Of a DNA stretch of 42,881 nt, positions 18,757 to 28,337 are shown piece by piece. The notes beneath the pieces were generated by a model. The model saw only the letters and a program-made list of their open reading frames with translations, ran no database searches and was not told the origin of the DNA. Within the stretch, counting starts at the first letter, position 1. Each line of letters begins with the position of its first letter. The position numbers were made by a program, and so were the translations under genes. This DNA is from Bacillota bacterium (GTDB lineage: Bacteria > Bacillota > Clostridia > Saccharofermentanales > UBA5734), in contig JAKPNJ010000087.1 in the NCBI GenBank assembly GCA_029548445.1, forward strand, positions 1-42,881, written 5' to 3'.

Positions 18757-19668
18757 GTGCGAATGGAACTGGATCCCAGGATCAAGGAAATCAGGGACTA
18801 CTACGTAAAAAGGCGCAACACTCGAGAGGACACCCTGGCGGCGGGCCTGGGCATGGCCGGCGAATGGCTCGATCAAATGGACGATATCGACCATCTGCCG
18901 GAGCCGCTCAAAGAAGCCTTCCGGCTCGCGTTCCCAAGCATGACGGAATCGGACATCGAGCACCTGGGCGAGGCAGGTAAAGCCGGCGTACTGCAGGCCT
19001 GGAAGGGCAAGTTGTTCGAGGTCATGGTCCGGGACCAACTGAATGCCGGCGTGCCTGTGGGCGAGCTGCGGCTGGCAGTCGGCGAGAAGGCCGTACTGGC
19101 CGAATCCCTCAACGAACCTGGCTGGGATCTCCGGATCCTGGACTGGCGGGGTGTGGAAACCGGCAAGTACCAACTCAAGGCAACCGTATCCGAGGAGCAT
19201 GTCCGGGAATCGCTCCAGCGGTATCCCGACTTCCGGATCATTGCCACGGACGATGTATCGATGGAGGATATCCTGCCCGGGGGACACACGAACTCGAGCC
19301 TGGCTGGCCAGGTGTCCGATGCCATTGATGACCTGGCAGCCCATGACCTGCAGGACATCCTCGGGGACCTGCTTCCCTACCTCCCCTTTATCCTGATCAT
19401 CGGGTCGGAAGGATTGCGGGCCGCGATCGGACGGAAGCCCCTGGTCAGGGCTTTCGTCGACGCGGGAGTCCGCGGCGCCAAATGTCTCAGCGCCCGGACG
19501 GTTGGATTCCTGGTCCTGTCCATAGGACTCGGGCCGCTCTCCATTCCCGCTTCCATGGCGACCCGATATGGCATCGACCGGGCGCTCTGGACGTTCCGTG
19601 AGAAGGCATTGCTCAGGCAAAAGACAGAGGAGATCCGCGGATTGCCGAAGTTTCGGCGATCCCCTTGA
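18757..19668 (+). CDS. Putative PD-(D/E)XK nuclease-like protein with hydrophobic C-terminal region
   Basis: Motif spacing WKGKLFEVMVRDQL...PGWDLRILDW...GKYQLKATVS matches E..., D..., QxK of the restriction-endonuclease fold; hydrophobic LPFILIIGSEGL and FLVLSIGLGPLSIPASMA. Start GTG 18757 or ATG 18763. Confidence 0.65.
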   Translation: MRMELDPRIKEIRDYYVKRRNTREDTLAAGLGMAGEWLDQMDDIDHLPEPLKEAFRLAFPSMTESDIEHLGEAGKAGVLQAWKGKLFEVMVRDQLNAGVPVGELRLAVGEKAVLAESLNEPGWDLRILDWRGVETGKYQLKATVSEEHVRESLQRYPDFRIIATDDVSMEDILPGGHTNSSLAGQVSDAIDDLAAHDLQDILGDLLPYLPFILIIGSEGLRAAIGRKPLVRAFVDAGVRGAKCLSARTVGFLVLSIGLGPLSIPASMATRYGIDRALWTFREKALLRQKTEEIRGLPKFRRSP

Positions 19669-19735
19669 TCTGTCAATTTTCGTGTGGCATTGTCAATTAA
19701 AAGTCATCATTTCTGATATGACATCGGAGGTGCAG

Positions 19736-21517
19736 ATGGACGGACTCATGGACGGCTTCATTGAACTGACGAAAACGATGGACCCCGGCACCCAGGTGCG
19801 CGTGACCTGCACGGGCCAGGCGAACAAAGAAATCAGCGGCGAATTGGTTGGATGCCAGTGGAACCTCATCATCCTGCAAACGGGTTCGTCCCGGGTCGCG
19901 ATTCGGGCGGACCAGGTCGTCTCGCTGGAGTACCCGAACGGCCATGCGATCGGCCAGATGGAGTCCATACCGGTCAGATCCCTATCCAGGCAGGAAGTTC
20001 CGGTTGGTCCCGTGGGACCGGGTCCCTCTCCAGTCGCTTCAGCATCCGGTGTCCATTCGGAAAACACGGAGCCCAGGAATGAAAATGAAGAGGAACGTCA
20101 GGCCTACAATCCCGTCCGGCTGGACCAGCAGCTGCTGTTCAGGATCGGGCAGGAATTGAAGCTGAGTTGCCACGACCGACACGGCCGCAAGTGGGAGCAC
20201 CTGCAGGACTCGATCCGGTACCTGATGAAGGTCCACGAATTTGATGACCGCTTCGGGCGATCGGCTCCCCTGATCAAGAAACTGGACGGGATCCTCGCCA
20301 AGTGCAGTGCCCCGTCCCTGTCTCTCCTGCGCGCCTATCTGCTCCACCTGTCCGGGAAGAAAGGCGACGCGCATCGCTATCTCATGGAACTCGGACTTCG
20401 GAAGGAACTGATCGACCTGGTCGTTGTCTGCGAAGGGCCGGAAGGCTTCCTGCCGGAGTACATGACGCCATATCTCTTCGAATCCCTCTCCATTCCGGGT
20501 CCGATTCAATGGATGATCGAGAATGATCCGCTGCCAGGCAGGCCGAGAACGGAGGAGGATACATGGCAACGGCTTGCTGGTCGGATTGTGGAACTCCAGG
20601 CAAGCATAAGCCAGCCATCAGTCCTGGGCGATTCCCATGTTCTTCTGGATTCCCTGGGCAGGTTGTCCTGCAGTACCGGAATCGGACGAATCATGCCCAG
20701 TACGACGATCAGTCGCAACACCTCCTATGCGCGGCATGTGGAACCGCTGAAGCCGGTTCCGGGAGGCCCGGACAATCCGATTCATTCATTCTTGAGCGAC
20801 CGTGGCCTTATCATCAAGGATACGATCCAGAATCCGACCTTCTACCTCTATGACAAACCGGATGTCATGAAGATCATCGAGTACATCGGGCTGCACTACG
20901 AGTGGATTCTGCCGGTCTATCGGGCCATTCGGAGCTGCATGCAGGATGGAGGCAAGTTCACCTTGAACTGCACCGGCTACAACAACAAGATCATCACAAC
21001 CTGCATGCAGTTCTGTTCCCTACTGCAGCAGGCGGGTTTCATGACGGGATACAAGTATTCGAACAATCCCCATATCCAAATATCCGGAAAAGTCTCCTCT
21101 GCGCCTGAGTTCCAGGGCCTGATGTCCGGAGGGTGGCTGGAGTACTATGCCCATTCGATGATCGAGGAAACGTTGCTGGAGATCGAAGCCAGCAAGGGAC
21201 CCTACGAATGGACGGCTACCCGCAATGTCTCGGCGGTGCTTCGGGATGGGACTGAAGTCGAATTCGACATCCTCGTTCTTGCAGATGGCATTCTGTACTG
21301 GGTCGAGGCCAAGACAGGGGTGTACAAGGATTCGATTACCAAGTACAACTGCCATGCCACGCATTTGGAGATGGATCGGTCCAGGGCATTCCTCCTGGCC
21401 ACAGAGGCTACGAGTGTCGACATCCGGAAGGACCACGGGTTGATCACTGTGGTCGACCTGACGACTTTCCGGGAGCGCTTTCGGTCCAGTGTATCAAGGG
21501 GGCTTCGGATGGCGTAG
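19736..21517 (+). CDS. LSm-like N-terminus, helical middle, Card1/DUF1887-like PD-(D/E)XK nuclease C-terminus
   Basis: RBS ggaggt precedes ATG 19736 (tracked start 19568 is an extension). N-term GTQVRVTCTGQANKEISGELVGCQWNLIILQTGSSRVAIRADQVVSLEYP; C-term GGWLEYYAHSMI...VEFDILVLADGILYWVEAKTG. Confidence 0.7.
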   Translation: MDGLMDGFIELTKTMDPGTQVRVTCTGQANKEISGELVGCQWNLIILQTGSSRVAIRADQVVSLEYPNGHAIGQMESIPVRSLSRQEVPVGPVGPGPSPVASASGVHSENTEPRNENEEERQAYNPVRLDQQLLFRIGQELKLSCHDRHGRKWEHLQDSIRYLMKVHEFDDRFGRSAPLIKKLDGILAKCSAPSLSLLRAYLLHLSGKKGDAHRYLMELGLRKELIDLVVVCEGPEGFLPEYMTPYLFESLSIPGPIQWMIENDPLPGRPRTEEDTWQRLAGRIVELQASISQPSVLGDSHVLLDSLGRLSCSTGIGRIMPSTTISRNTSYARHVEPLKPVPGGPDNPIHSFLSDRGLIIKDTIQNPTFYLYDKPDVMKIIEYIGLHYEWILPVYRAIRSCMQDGGKFTLNCTGYNNKIITTCMQFCSLLQQAGFMTGYKYSNNPHIQISGKVSSAPEFQGLMSGGWLEYYAHSMIEETLLEIEASKGPYEWTATRNVSAVLRDGTEVEFDILVLADGILYWVEAKTGVYKDSITKYNCHATHLEMDRSRAFLLATEATSVDIRKDHGLITVVDLTTFRERFRSSVSRGLRMA

Positions 21518-21714
21518 AACAGCAACAAGGCATGAGGGGGGGGGAAGGGATATGACGACTGGCAAGCAACCTTATCCCATGTACCGCTGCCTTGTTAGTC
21601 GGGATAGCATCCGATCCTGGTGAATAGGGTTCCAACCATTGTGCTATATTCAGGGAAAGCCATGTTTCGCAAAACGGGACTGGCTTCTGATAGCCGAACG
21701 GAGGATGGAATTTC

Positions 21715-22431
21715 ATGAAGCCGGACCGGGAGCTGGTCGTCGAAACCCTGATGCAGGAGCACCAGACTGCGCACCAGCGCGTCTTCAACCAGGTCAAGCT
21801 GTACGAGTCGACGAACATCCGGATCCTGATGCTGATGGGGGTTCTGCTGTACTTCGGGATATCCGGGTTTGGCCTTCTGGATGACCGGTACCTCTTCCAT
21901 ATCACCAACATCGTCTTCCTCGTCATCATCCCCTTTATCGCCACGGCCTCGGTGGCCATTACCGCCGCGAACCTGGTCAAGATCATGGTCCTCGGCCTCT
22001 TCCTGAAATCGGTCGAGGACAAGGTCAACCGGGTCCTGGAGACCGAGGCGGTCCATTTCGGATTCGCGAAGGGCCAGGTCCTGGACTGGGAGAGATGGCG
22101 GCTCGAGGACGGGTATGCCAACCGTCGGAACATGATGTCCGAGCTGACATTTTCCGCCATCCTGGTCGTCACGTTCTTTCTCACCTCGGTCCTGGCCGTC
22201 GTCCTCCGTCTCCAGTTCCTGTTCGAGGCGGCGCCCGAATATGCGGTGTTCCCCCTGGTGGTGTCGTGCCTCAACGGCGTCCTGTTCATCGCCACTGCGA
22301 TCGTCTCCATCCTCCTGGTTGTCTCGAAGCGTCGGGAGGTCATGATTCGCACCGGCATCGTGCCGTCTCCCGATCCCGTCCCGGTTGTCCCGGGTGCTGC
22401 GCCTCCCGAACCCGACGGATCCGCCGGATGA
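21715..22431 (+). CDS. Multi-pass (about 4 TM) membrane protein of unknown function
   Basis: RBS ggagg; hydrophobic segments ILMLMGVLLYFGISGFGLL, IVFLVIIPFIATASVAITAANLV, LTFSAILVVTFFLTSVLAVVLRL, FPLVVSCLNGVLFIATAIVSILLVV. Confidence 0.7.
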   Translation: MKPDRELVVETLMQEHQTAHQRVFNQVKLYESTNIRILMLMGVLLYFGISGFGLLDDRYLFHITNIVFLVIIPFIATASVAITAANLVKIMVLGLFLKSVEDKVNRVLETEAVHFGFAKGQVLDWERWRLEDGYANRRNMMSELTFSAILVVTFFLTSVLAVVLRLQFLFEAAPEYAVFPLVVSCLNGVLFIATAIVSILLVVSKRREVMIRTGIVPSPDPVPVVPGAAPPEPDGSAG

Positions 22432-22487
22432 CAGGCGGACCGGTCCGGCCTGTCCGATGCAGGAGAATCCGATGGAGGAGAGTCGTC

Positions 22488-23294
22488 ATGTTCCTTGCGA
22501 TCGCAGTCGTCCTATTGGCCGGTATCGCCCTGGTGTCCCTCGGCGTGACGCGATACGACTTCTTCGTCCCTGTGGAATTGCCGTGGATGCACAGCATTCC
22601 GATCGCCCATCGCGGCTTGTTCGACGCCCACTTGGACGAAAACTCCGCGGGAGCGATCTTGAACGCGATCCGGAACGGGTATGCCGTTGAACTGGATCTC
22701 CGATGCACGAAAGATGGCGTTCCTGTCGTCATCCATGACAACACGTTGAAGGCGACCTTTGGCCTGCCCGGCAGGATTTCCGGCATGACGCTCGGGGAAG
22801 TCTCGCACCTACAGCTGCCGAAATCCGGCGAGGGCATCCCGACGTTGCAGGACATCCTGGACCTGGTCGACGGCCGCGTTCCCTTGCTGATCGAAATCAA
22901 GCATTACGGGTTCCCCGGACGGTTTGAAGAAGCCGTCCTGGCCGTCCTGGAAGGATACCGGGGCGATTATGCCCTTCAATGCTACAACCCCCTCGTGTGT
23001 CGATGGCTTCGGAAGCGTGCGCCCGGGATGCCGGTCGGCCTCCTGCTGAACGACCTGCCGGGGTTGCATTTCGAACTGGCCCGACGTGTCAAGGACAACC
23101 TCTTCAGCGCGATCTGCCGACCGAATTTCCTAACATACAACATCGAGTATGTGTCGGACGGCATGCTGGACCGGCATCGATCCAACGGTCTGGTCGTCCT
23201 TGGATTCGGACTGGACAGCACGGATCTGGCGAGCGGTGCCTTCAAGGCCAAGGTGGACAACATCATTTTCGAGCTGGCGGCCGCCCCCCCCTGA
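22488..23294 (+). CDS. Membrane-anchored glycerophosphodiester phosphodiesterase family protein
   Basis: MFLAIAVVLLAGIALVSLGV anchor; IPIAHRGLFDAHLDENSAGAILNAIRNGYAVELDLRCTKDGVPVVIHDNTL and PLLIEIKHYG are GDPD motifs. RBS ggaggag at ~22474. Confidence 0.9.
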   Translation: MFLAIAVVLLAGIALVSLGVTRYDFFVPVELPWMHSIPIAHRGLFDAHLDENSAGAILNAIRNGYAVELDLRCTKDGVPVVIHDNTLKATFGLPGRISGMTLGEVSHLQLPKSGEGIPTLQDILDLVDGRVPLLIEIKHYGFPGRFEEAVLAVLEGYRGDYALQCYNPLVCRWLRKRAPGMPVGLLLNDLPGLHFELARRVKDNLFSAICRPNFLTYNIEYVSDGMLDRHRSNGLVVLGFGLDSTDLASGAFKAKVDNIIFELAAAPP

Positions 23295-23334
23295 TGGCCA
23301 GCGGTTCGCTCTTTCCTCACACGGTTGTGCAAAA

Positions 23335-23364
23335 GACCCCCGGGTCCGTTGGGATCCGGGGGTC
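23335..23364. terminator. Bidirectional intrinsic terminator between convergent GDPD and solute-binding protein genes
   Basis: aaaa-GACCCCCGGGTCC-gttg-GGATCCGGGGGTC-ctttc; 13-bp stem with one wobble, A tract on one side and T-rich on the other. Confidence 0.8.
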
Positions 23365-23396
23365 CTTTCATGCCGTACGAGGCGTTTGTCAGGCGA

Positions 23397-25106
23397 TTAA
23401 TCCGTGACGGACTTGTACCAGTCGTTGACTTCCTTCGTGACCTGTTCGCCACCGTCCTTGAGCCAGTTGGCAACGAAGGCATCGAAGCCCGCCGCGTCCA
23501 CCTGCCCGTAGAGCATCTTGGTATAGGTCTCCAATTCGGCCTGGAACAACAGGGACCACTTCTCCGTCATGGTCACCGTGGGCGCGCCGGTGAAGGCATT
23601 CTGGGTCCTTTTGTCGGCCTCGGCCATGATGACCTTGGCCGCCATCCGGGTCTCCAGGGACCGCTCCACCGCCATCCGTTTCTCGAAGGGTGTCACAGGA
23701 TCGAGGCCATCCGCCAGCTTGATCAGGGCGTCGAAATAGCTGGACGGAATGCGGGCGGGATTGCCGGGCATCATGGTCAGGAAATTGAAGTAGGAGTAGT
23801 CATAATCAATCCCGTTTTCCTTGAGCTTGGTCTTGTCGTTGGTCGGGACGCCGTCGATGATCTCCCAGTCGTATCCCTGGGCGAACCCGTATTCGAACAC
23901 CCCGCCGACAGGGGGATTGGCATAGTTCTCCAGCAGGTAGTTATAGTACATCCAGTAGGCTTCCGGGTGTGCGAAGTCCTTGTTGATCAGCATCACGCCG
24001 TTGGCGGCGGTGATATCCATGGTCGCCCCCATCTTCCCGTCCGGGCCTGCGATCAGGCCGACCGGCACGACTTCGGCATCCGGGAATTCCGCCTTGACGC
24101 CGTTGCAGGGCCAGTCCATAACCCAGTTGCCGCCGCCGATGACGCCGGCTTTCCCCTGGACAAAGATCTGGGTGGCCGTAAATTCATCCCATGTCGCCAC
24201 GTCCTGGGGAATATACCCCTTGTCCATCCAGTCCTTGAGCTTCAGCAGCGCGTCCTTGGCGCCCGGCTGGATCGACCCGTACGCCAGGGAGCCATCGGGC
24301 ATGGGATTCCACTGCATGGGGACCGTCCCGTATGCACCGAAGAACCAGTCCATGGTGGACAGCCAGGTCTTGGCCCCGTTCTTGAACGAGAACGTAAAGG
24401 GGAAGACTTCCTCGGGCGTAAATCCGTCCGGATTCTCGTACTTGAATTTCTGCAAGACGACCTCCAGGTCGTCCACCGTTTTGGGGATGTCCAGGGAGAG
24501 CGCGTCGAGCCAGTCCTTACGGATCCACATAAGGGTGTCGGCGTTGTGGGCATACTCGAGAATCGGAATGCCGTAGGCGACCCCGTCCTTCATGAAGGGG
24601 TAGAAAATTTGCGGGTTGGCCTCGGCATGCTTCTTGTACTCGGTACCGGCGTACTTTTCATACGTCTCCATGATCGGCATGAACTTGCCGGATTCGATGA
24701 GCTGCCCTACCGTCACCGGATCCTGGGTATAGACCACCACGTCCGGCAGGGTTTCGTTGCTGGAGATCATAAGCTGCAGCTTGGTCCGGTAGCTGTCCGC
24801 ATCGGCGGGTTCCAGCACATATTCGATCCGGATGCCGAACTGGTCCAGGGCCCACCGGGTATGGGCGTTGTCGTTCAACGTGTCGTTGTACAGATAGACA
24901 GGGTCGCCGACCCGGGATACGGCGGTCATGGTGATGGGCGGATCGAACTTGCCCAGTTCGAAGGGCGACTTCTCCGCCGTGGTGGGGGTCGCTCCCGAGG
25001 TGGGGGCCGGGGTGTTCGTCGGTGTTGTGCCGCAGCCGGCCAGGATCCCCAGGATCATGGCGATGGACAGCACAAGGGTCGCGATGGTCTTGGCTCTGCG
25101 TGTCAT
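23397..25106 (-). CDS. Extracellular solute-binding lipoprotein of a sugar ABC transporter (LplA/YtcQ type)
   Basis: Lipobox LGILAGCGTT; RBS aaggagg before MTRRAKT; solute-binding features; upstream of two LplC/LplB permeases. Confidence 0.9.
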   Translation of the reverse strand: MTRRAKTIATLVLSIAMILGILAGCGTTPTNTPAPTSGATPTTAEKSPFELGKFDPPITMTAVSRVGDPVYLYNDTLNDNAHTRWALDQFGIRIEYVLEPADADSYRTKLQLMISSNETLPDVVVYTQDPVTVGQLIESGKFMPIMETYEKYAGTEYKKHAEANPQIFYPFMKDGVAYGIPILEYAHNADTLMWIRKDWLDALSLDIPKTVDDLEVVLQKFKYENPDGFTPEEVFPFTFSFKNGAKTWLSTMDWFFGAYGTVPMQWNPMPDGSLAYGSIQPGAKDALLKLKDWMDKGYIPQDVATWDEFTATQIFVQGKAGVIGGGNWVMDWPCNGVKAEFPDAEVVPVGLIAGPDGKMGATMDITAANGVMLINKDFAHPEAYWMYYNYLLENYANPPVGGVFEYGFAQGYDWEIIDGVPTNDKTKLKENGIDYDYSYFNFLTMMPGNPARIPSSYFDALIKLADGLDPVTPFEKRMAVERSLETRMAAKVIMAEADKRTQNAFTGAPTVTMTEKWSLLFQAELETYTKMLYGQVDAAGFDAFVANWLKDGGEQVTKEVNDWYKSVTD

Positions 25107-25215
25107 GTGTTTCCTCCTTGCATGTTTCGGTTTTGTGGTTTCGAATTCCTGGAGCAACGATGGCCGGAATCACCTCCCTGTCGTTCGGACCGCTTCCCTG
25201 CGGGGTGTGCGTCGA

Positions 25216-26088
25216 CTACTGCTTGACTGCGCCTAGGACGATGCCACTGATGAAATACCGCTGCAGGAACGGATAGACCAGCAGGACGGGGATGGCGCCG
25301 ATGAAGATTTGGGCGGCCTTGAGGGTTCGCTGGCTCAGCCGGGCCATGACCTCGGGACCGACAATCCGGAAGTCCTGCTGGACGATGATGGTCTGCAGGA
25401 CGGAGGCCAGGGGGAGTCGGTTCTTGTCGCCGATGTAGATCAGGCCGTCAAAGTAGGAATTCCAGTGGAAGACAATGGTGAAGAGGGACACTGTGGCGAT
25501 GGCCGGCAGGGATAGGGGAAGGTAGATCCGGAAGAAGGTTGCCAGGTGGCCGGCTCCGTCAATCAGGGAGGCCTCCTCCATCTCCCTGGGAAGGGAGCGG
25601 AAGAAGTTCAGCATCAGGATGATGTTGTAGGCGCTGGCCAGGGTCGGCAGGATCAGGGCCCAGAACCGGTTGATGAGTCCCAGCTTGACGATGAGCATAT
25701 AGGACGGGATCAGGCCGCCGCTGAACAGCATCGTGAAGATCATGAACCAGATGTAGACGTTGCGGCCGACGAGCGTCCGTTCATCCTTCGACAGGGCATA
25801 GGCAGCCATCAGGGTGATGAACATGGTCATGGCGGTCCCGACCGCGGCCCGAAGGACGGAGATGGTCAGGGCTCCGACGAAGAGGCGGCTGGAGAATGTC
25901 CGGAGGTAGGCCTCCGCGTTGAACCCGATGGGCCAGAAGGAGACGAGGCCGGCGTTGGCCGGGGCGCTGGCGCTGAAGGAGACCGCCAGGAGGTGCAGCA
26001 TCGGCAGCAGGCAGAGAAGGCCGACGGCAGCCATGAAGATCGAGTTGACCGCATTGAAGATTCGGTATCCGCGAGTCTTGTAGTACAT
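25216..26088 (-). CDS. Carbohydrate ABC transporter permease (LplC/YtcP type)
   Basis: 290 aa, six TM-like segments, EEASLIDGAGHLATFFRIYLPLSLPAIATV EAA loop. Confidence 0.92.
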   Translation of the reverse strand: MYYKTRGYRIFNAVNSIFMAAVGLLCLLPMLHLLAVSFSASAPANAGLVSFWPIGFNAEAYLRTFSSRLFVGALTISVLRAAVGTAMTMFITLMAAYALSKDERTLVGRNVYIWFMIFTMLFSGGLIPSYMLIVKLGLINRFWALILPTLASAYNIILMLNFFRSLPREMEEASLIDGAGHLATFFRIYLPLSLPAIATVSLFTIVFHWNSYFDGLIYIGDKNRLPLASVLQTIIVQQDFRIVGPEVMARLSQRTLKAAQIFIGAIPVLLVYPFLQRYFISGIVLGAVKQ

Positions 26089-26103
26089 GGTGCGCCTCCT
26101 TTC

Positions 26104-27063
26104 TCAAAAAATCCGGTAATTGGTGAACCGGTACGCCAACCGATACGAAATCGTGATGAGGATCAGGCCGATGAAGGACTTGAACAGGCCTACCGCCGCC
26201 CCGAGGCTGTATTTGCCGGACAGGAGGCCAATGCGGTAGACAAAGGTGTCGATAATGTCGGCTTTCTCATACACCATGGGGTTGTACAGGTTGAAAACCT
26301 GGTCGAAGTTGGCGTTCAGGAGGCCGCCCAGGGCCAGGGTGGCGACCACGACCGTGATGGGCACCAGGGACGGGATGGTGATGTGGAGGGTTTGGCGGAA
26401 TCGATTGGCACCATCGATTTCCGCCGACTCGTACAGGTCGGGGCTGACCGTGGTGAGCGCCGCGAGATACAGGATCGTGTTGAACCCGAAGCTCTTCCAG
26501 ACATCGCTGAAGATGACGGTCAGCCGGAACCAGAAGCCGTCTCCCAGAAACATGATCCGCTCCATGCCAAGACGAGCCATGACGGTGTTGACCAGTCCCT
26601 GGGTGGACAGCATGTCCAGGAGGATGCCGGCCAGGGTCACCCAGGACAGGAAATAGGGCAGGTAGACGATGGTCTGGACGGTCCGCTTGTAGCGCCGATT
26701 CCGGACTTCGTTCAGCAGGATGGCGAACCCGAAGGGTATGAGGATGTTCAGGACATACTTTGAAAGGGAGAAGACCAGGGTGTTTCGGAGAACCTTCAGG
26801 AAGTTGTCGTACCCGAAGAGAAAGCGAAATTGGTCCAGTCCCACCCAGGGGGAATTCAGGAAGCCGAGGCCGGGCTTGAAGTTCTGGAACGCCATGACGA
26901 TGCCCGCCATGGGCAGGTAACTGAAGATAAAGAACAGGATGACGGCCGGCCAGACCATCAGGTGCAGGACCCAGTTCCGGCGCAGGGAGGACAGGGCTGT
27001 CTCCCGGTTGCGCCTTCGGGCTCCCGCGTGCAATTTTCGATTTCGCCACATCCTTGTATTCAT
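26104..27063 (-). CDS. Carbohydrate ABC transporter permease (LplB/YtcP partner type)
   Basis: Start MNTRMWRNRK (ATG 27063), overlapping the upstream TGA as ATGA; YESAEIDGANRFRQTLHITIPSLVPITVVV EAA loop. Confidence 0.9.
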   Translation of the reverse strand: MNTRMWRNRKLHAGARRRNRETALSSLRRNWVLHLMVWPAVILFFIFSYLPMAGIVMAFQNFKPGLGFLNSPWVGLDQFRFLFGYDNFLKVLRNTLVFSLSKYVLNILIPFGFAILLNEVRNRRYKRTVQTIVYLPYFLSWVTLAGILLDMLSTQGLVNTVMARLGMERIMFLGDGFWFRLTVIFSDVWKSFGFNTILYLAALTTVSPDLYESAEIDGANRFRQTLHITIPSLVPITVVVATLALGGLLNANFDQVFNLYNPMVYEKADIIDTFVYRIGLLSGKYSLGAAVGLFKSFIGLILITISYRLAYRFTNYRIF

Positions 27064-28337
27064 ATCGACAGGCTCTCCTCCATGGCGATTCGGCACCATT
27101 CCACGGCATTGGCCGCAGAACCGCCCAGGGTGTGGTTGTCTTTCATGATGATTTCCATGCGATTGTGCCGGGCAGCGGCCAGGGTTTCCCGCAGGCGGGA
27201 GCGGATGGCGCCGAAATCGGGCGTCGGGGTTGCGAGGTAGGCGGGATTGGGCTTGTACGAGAAGATATACCTTTCTCCCAATCGCTCGGCCATCCCCGGG
27301 ACGCTGGCCCAAGGCGATACCGACACCCTGCGGAGGCGGGGAACCTGCAGGACGTGCTGCCACCGGGCGTCCAGGGGCTCACAGCAGCCATAGCAGTTCA
27401 GTCCGAACCGGTCCAGGACCGGCACCTGGTAAGGCAGGACAAACTCGGCGAACATCTCCGGGGATACGCAGGTCGTCTCCTGGCTCTCCCCAAATCCCCA
27501 CATGTCCCGAGTCCGGACATGGCCGGCAAAATCCGGGGCCGGCAATTCCCGGGACCATCCGAAGCCTCCGGATCCGACGTAGGTGCCGTCGTTGTTGAGG
27601 GCCAGGAGGTCTTGCTGCTCCAGCCGGTCCAGAAGGGACAGGGTCCCGTCCCGAAGAAAGGCCATCAACGAATGGAGCGAGTCGCTGTTGTCAAGAAAAT
27701 CATACAGAACCTGTGACAGGCCCCTGAGATTGACCAGGGTCCAGGTCATGCCCAGGGTCCACCACCAGGTACTGTGCCGCCGGACTTCCAGGATGTCCCC
27801 GAAGACCTCCCGGGCCAGGTCCAGCAAATCCCGGCTGTCGGCTTCGTCCACCTCGACCTGCGGGAACCGCAGGCGATCCATCATGGCATAGTCCGTGAGC
27901 GGCGCTTCCCACACATAGGAGCCCTGTTCATCATGCTGGATTTTCCGTTCCGAAAGTCCCCACCCGGTCAGCCGAGACACATGGGGAACCCTGAACACCG
28001 CCTCGATTACCTTGTCGTCCCGCATCCCCTCGGCCCAGAAGATCTCTTTCCTGAGCAGCATCTCCCAACTGCGCGCCATATCGCCCCGACAGGCGAGAAC
28101 GGACTCGGGCAGGATCTCGGTCCATCCGTGCTCCGGATCGCAGAAGACCACGGGACGTGTGGCTTTCAGCTCGTTGTGGTCCAGCCACAGCTGGCGCTTC
28201 TCCGCCTCAATGGGACGTTCGGACAACTCCCGGACCCGATGGGCCAGCTCCCGCAGAAGAACCCGGTCCGACGCCGCGATGCCCTCTTTCGCCGTCCATC
28301 CGTCCGATCCGATGCGCGAGGCAGAATGTGCGATCAT
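27060..28337 (-). CDS. Uroporphyrinogen decarboxylase (URO-D)-like family protein
   Basis: Start MIAHSASRIG; GLNCYGCCEPLDARWQHVLQVPRLRRVSVSPWAS is typical of URO-D-like proteins found in glycoside catabolic loci. ATGA overlaps at both ends. Confidence 0.8.
   Translation of the reverse strand: MIAHSASRIGSDGWTAKEGIAASDRVLLRELAHRVRELSERPIEAEKRQLWLDHNELKATRPVVFCDPEHGWTEILPESVLACRGDMARSWEMLLRKEIFWAEGMRDDKVIEAVFRVPHVSRLTGWGLSERKIQHDEQGSYVWEAPLTDYAMMDRLRFPQVEVDEADSRDLLDLAREVFGDILEVRRHSTWWWTLGMTWTLVNLRGLSQVLYDFLDNSDSLHSLMAFLRDGTLSLLDRLEQQDLLALNNDGTYVGSGGFGWSRELPAPDFAGHVRTRDMWGFGESQETTCVSPEMFAEFVLPYQVPVLDRFGLNCYGCCEPLDARWQHVLQVPRLRRVSVSPWASVPGMAERLGERYIFSYKPNPAYLATPTPDFGAIRSRLRETLAAARHNRMEIIMKDNHTLGGSAANAVEWCRIAMEESLSI

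Noticed and set aside
18535-19620. 361-aa minus ORF
   Set aside because: Antisense shadow of the small TM and PD-(D/E)XK-like genes.
23325-25226. 633-aa plus-strand ORF
   Set aside because: Antisense shadow of the solute-binding lipoprotein and begins within the terminator.
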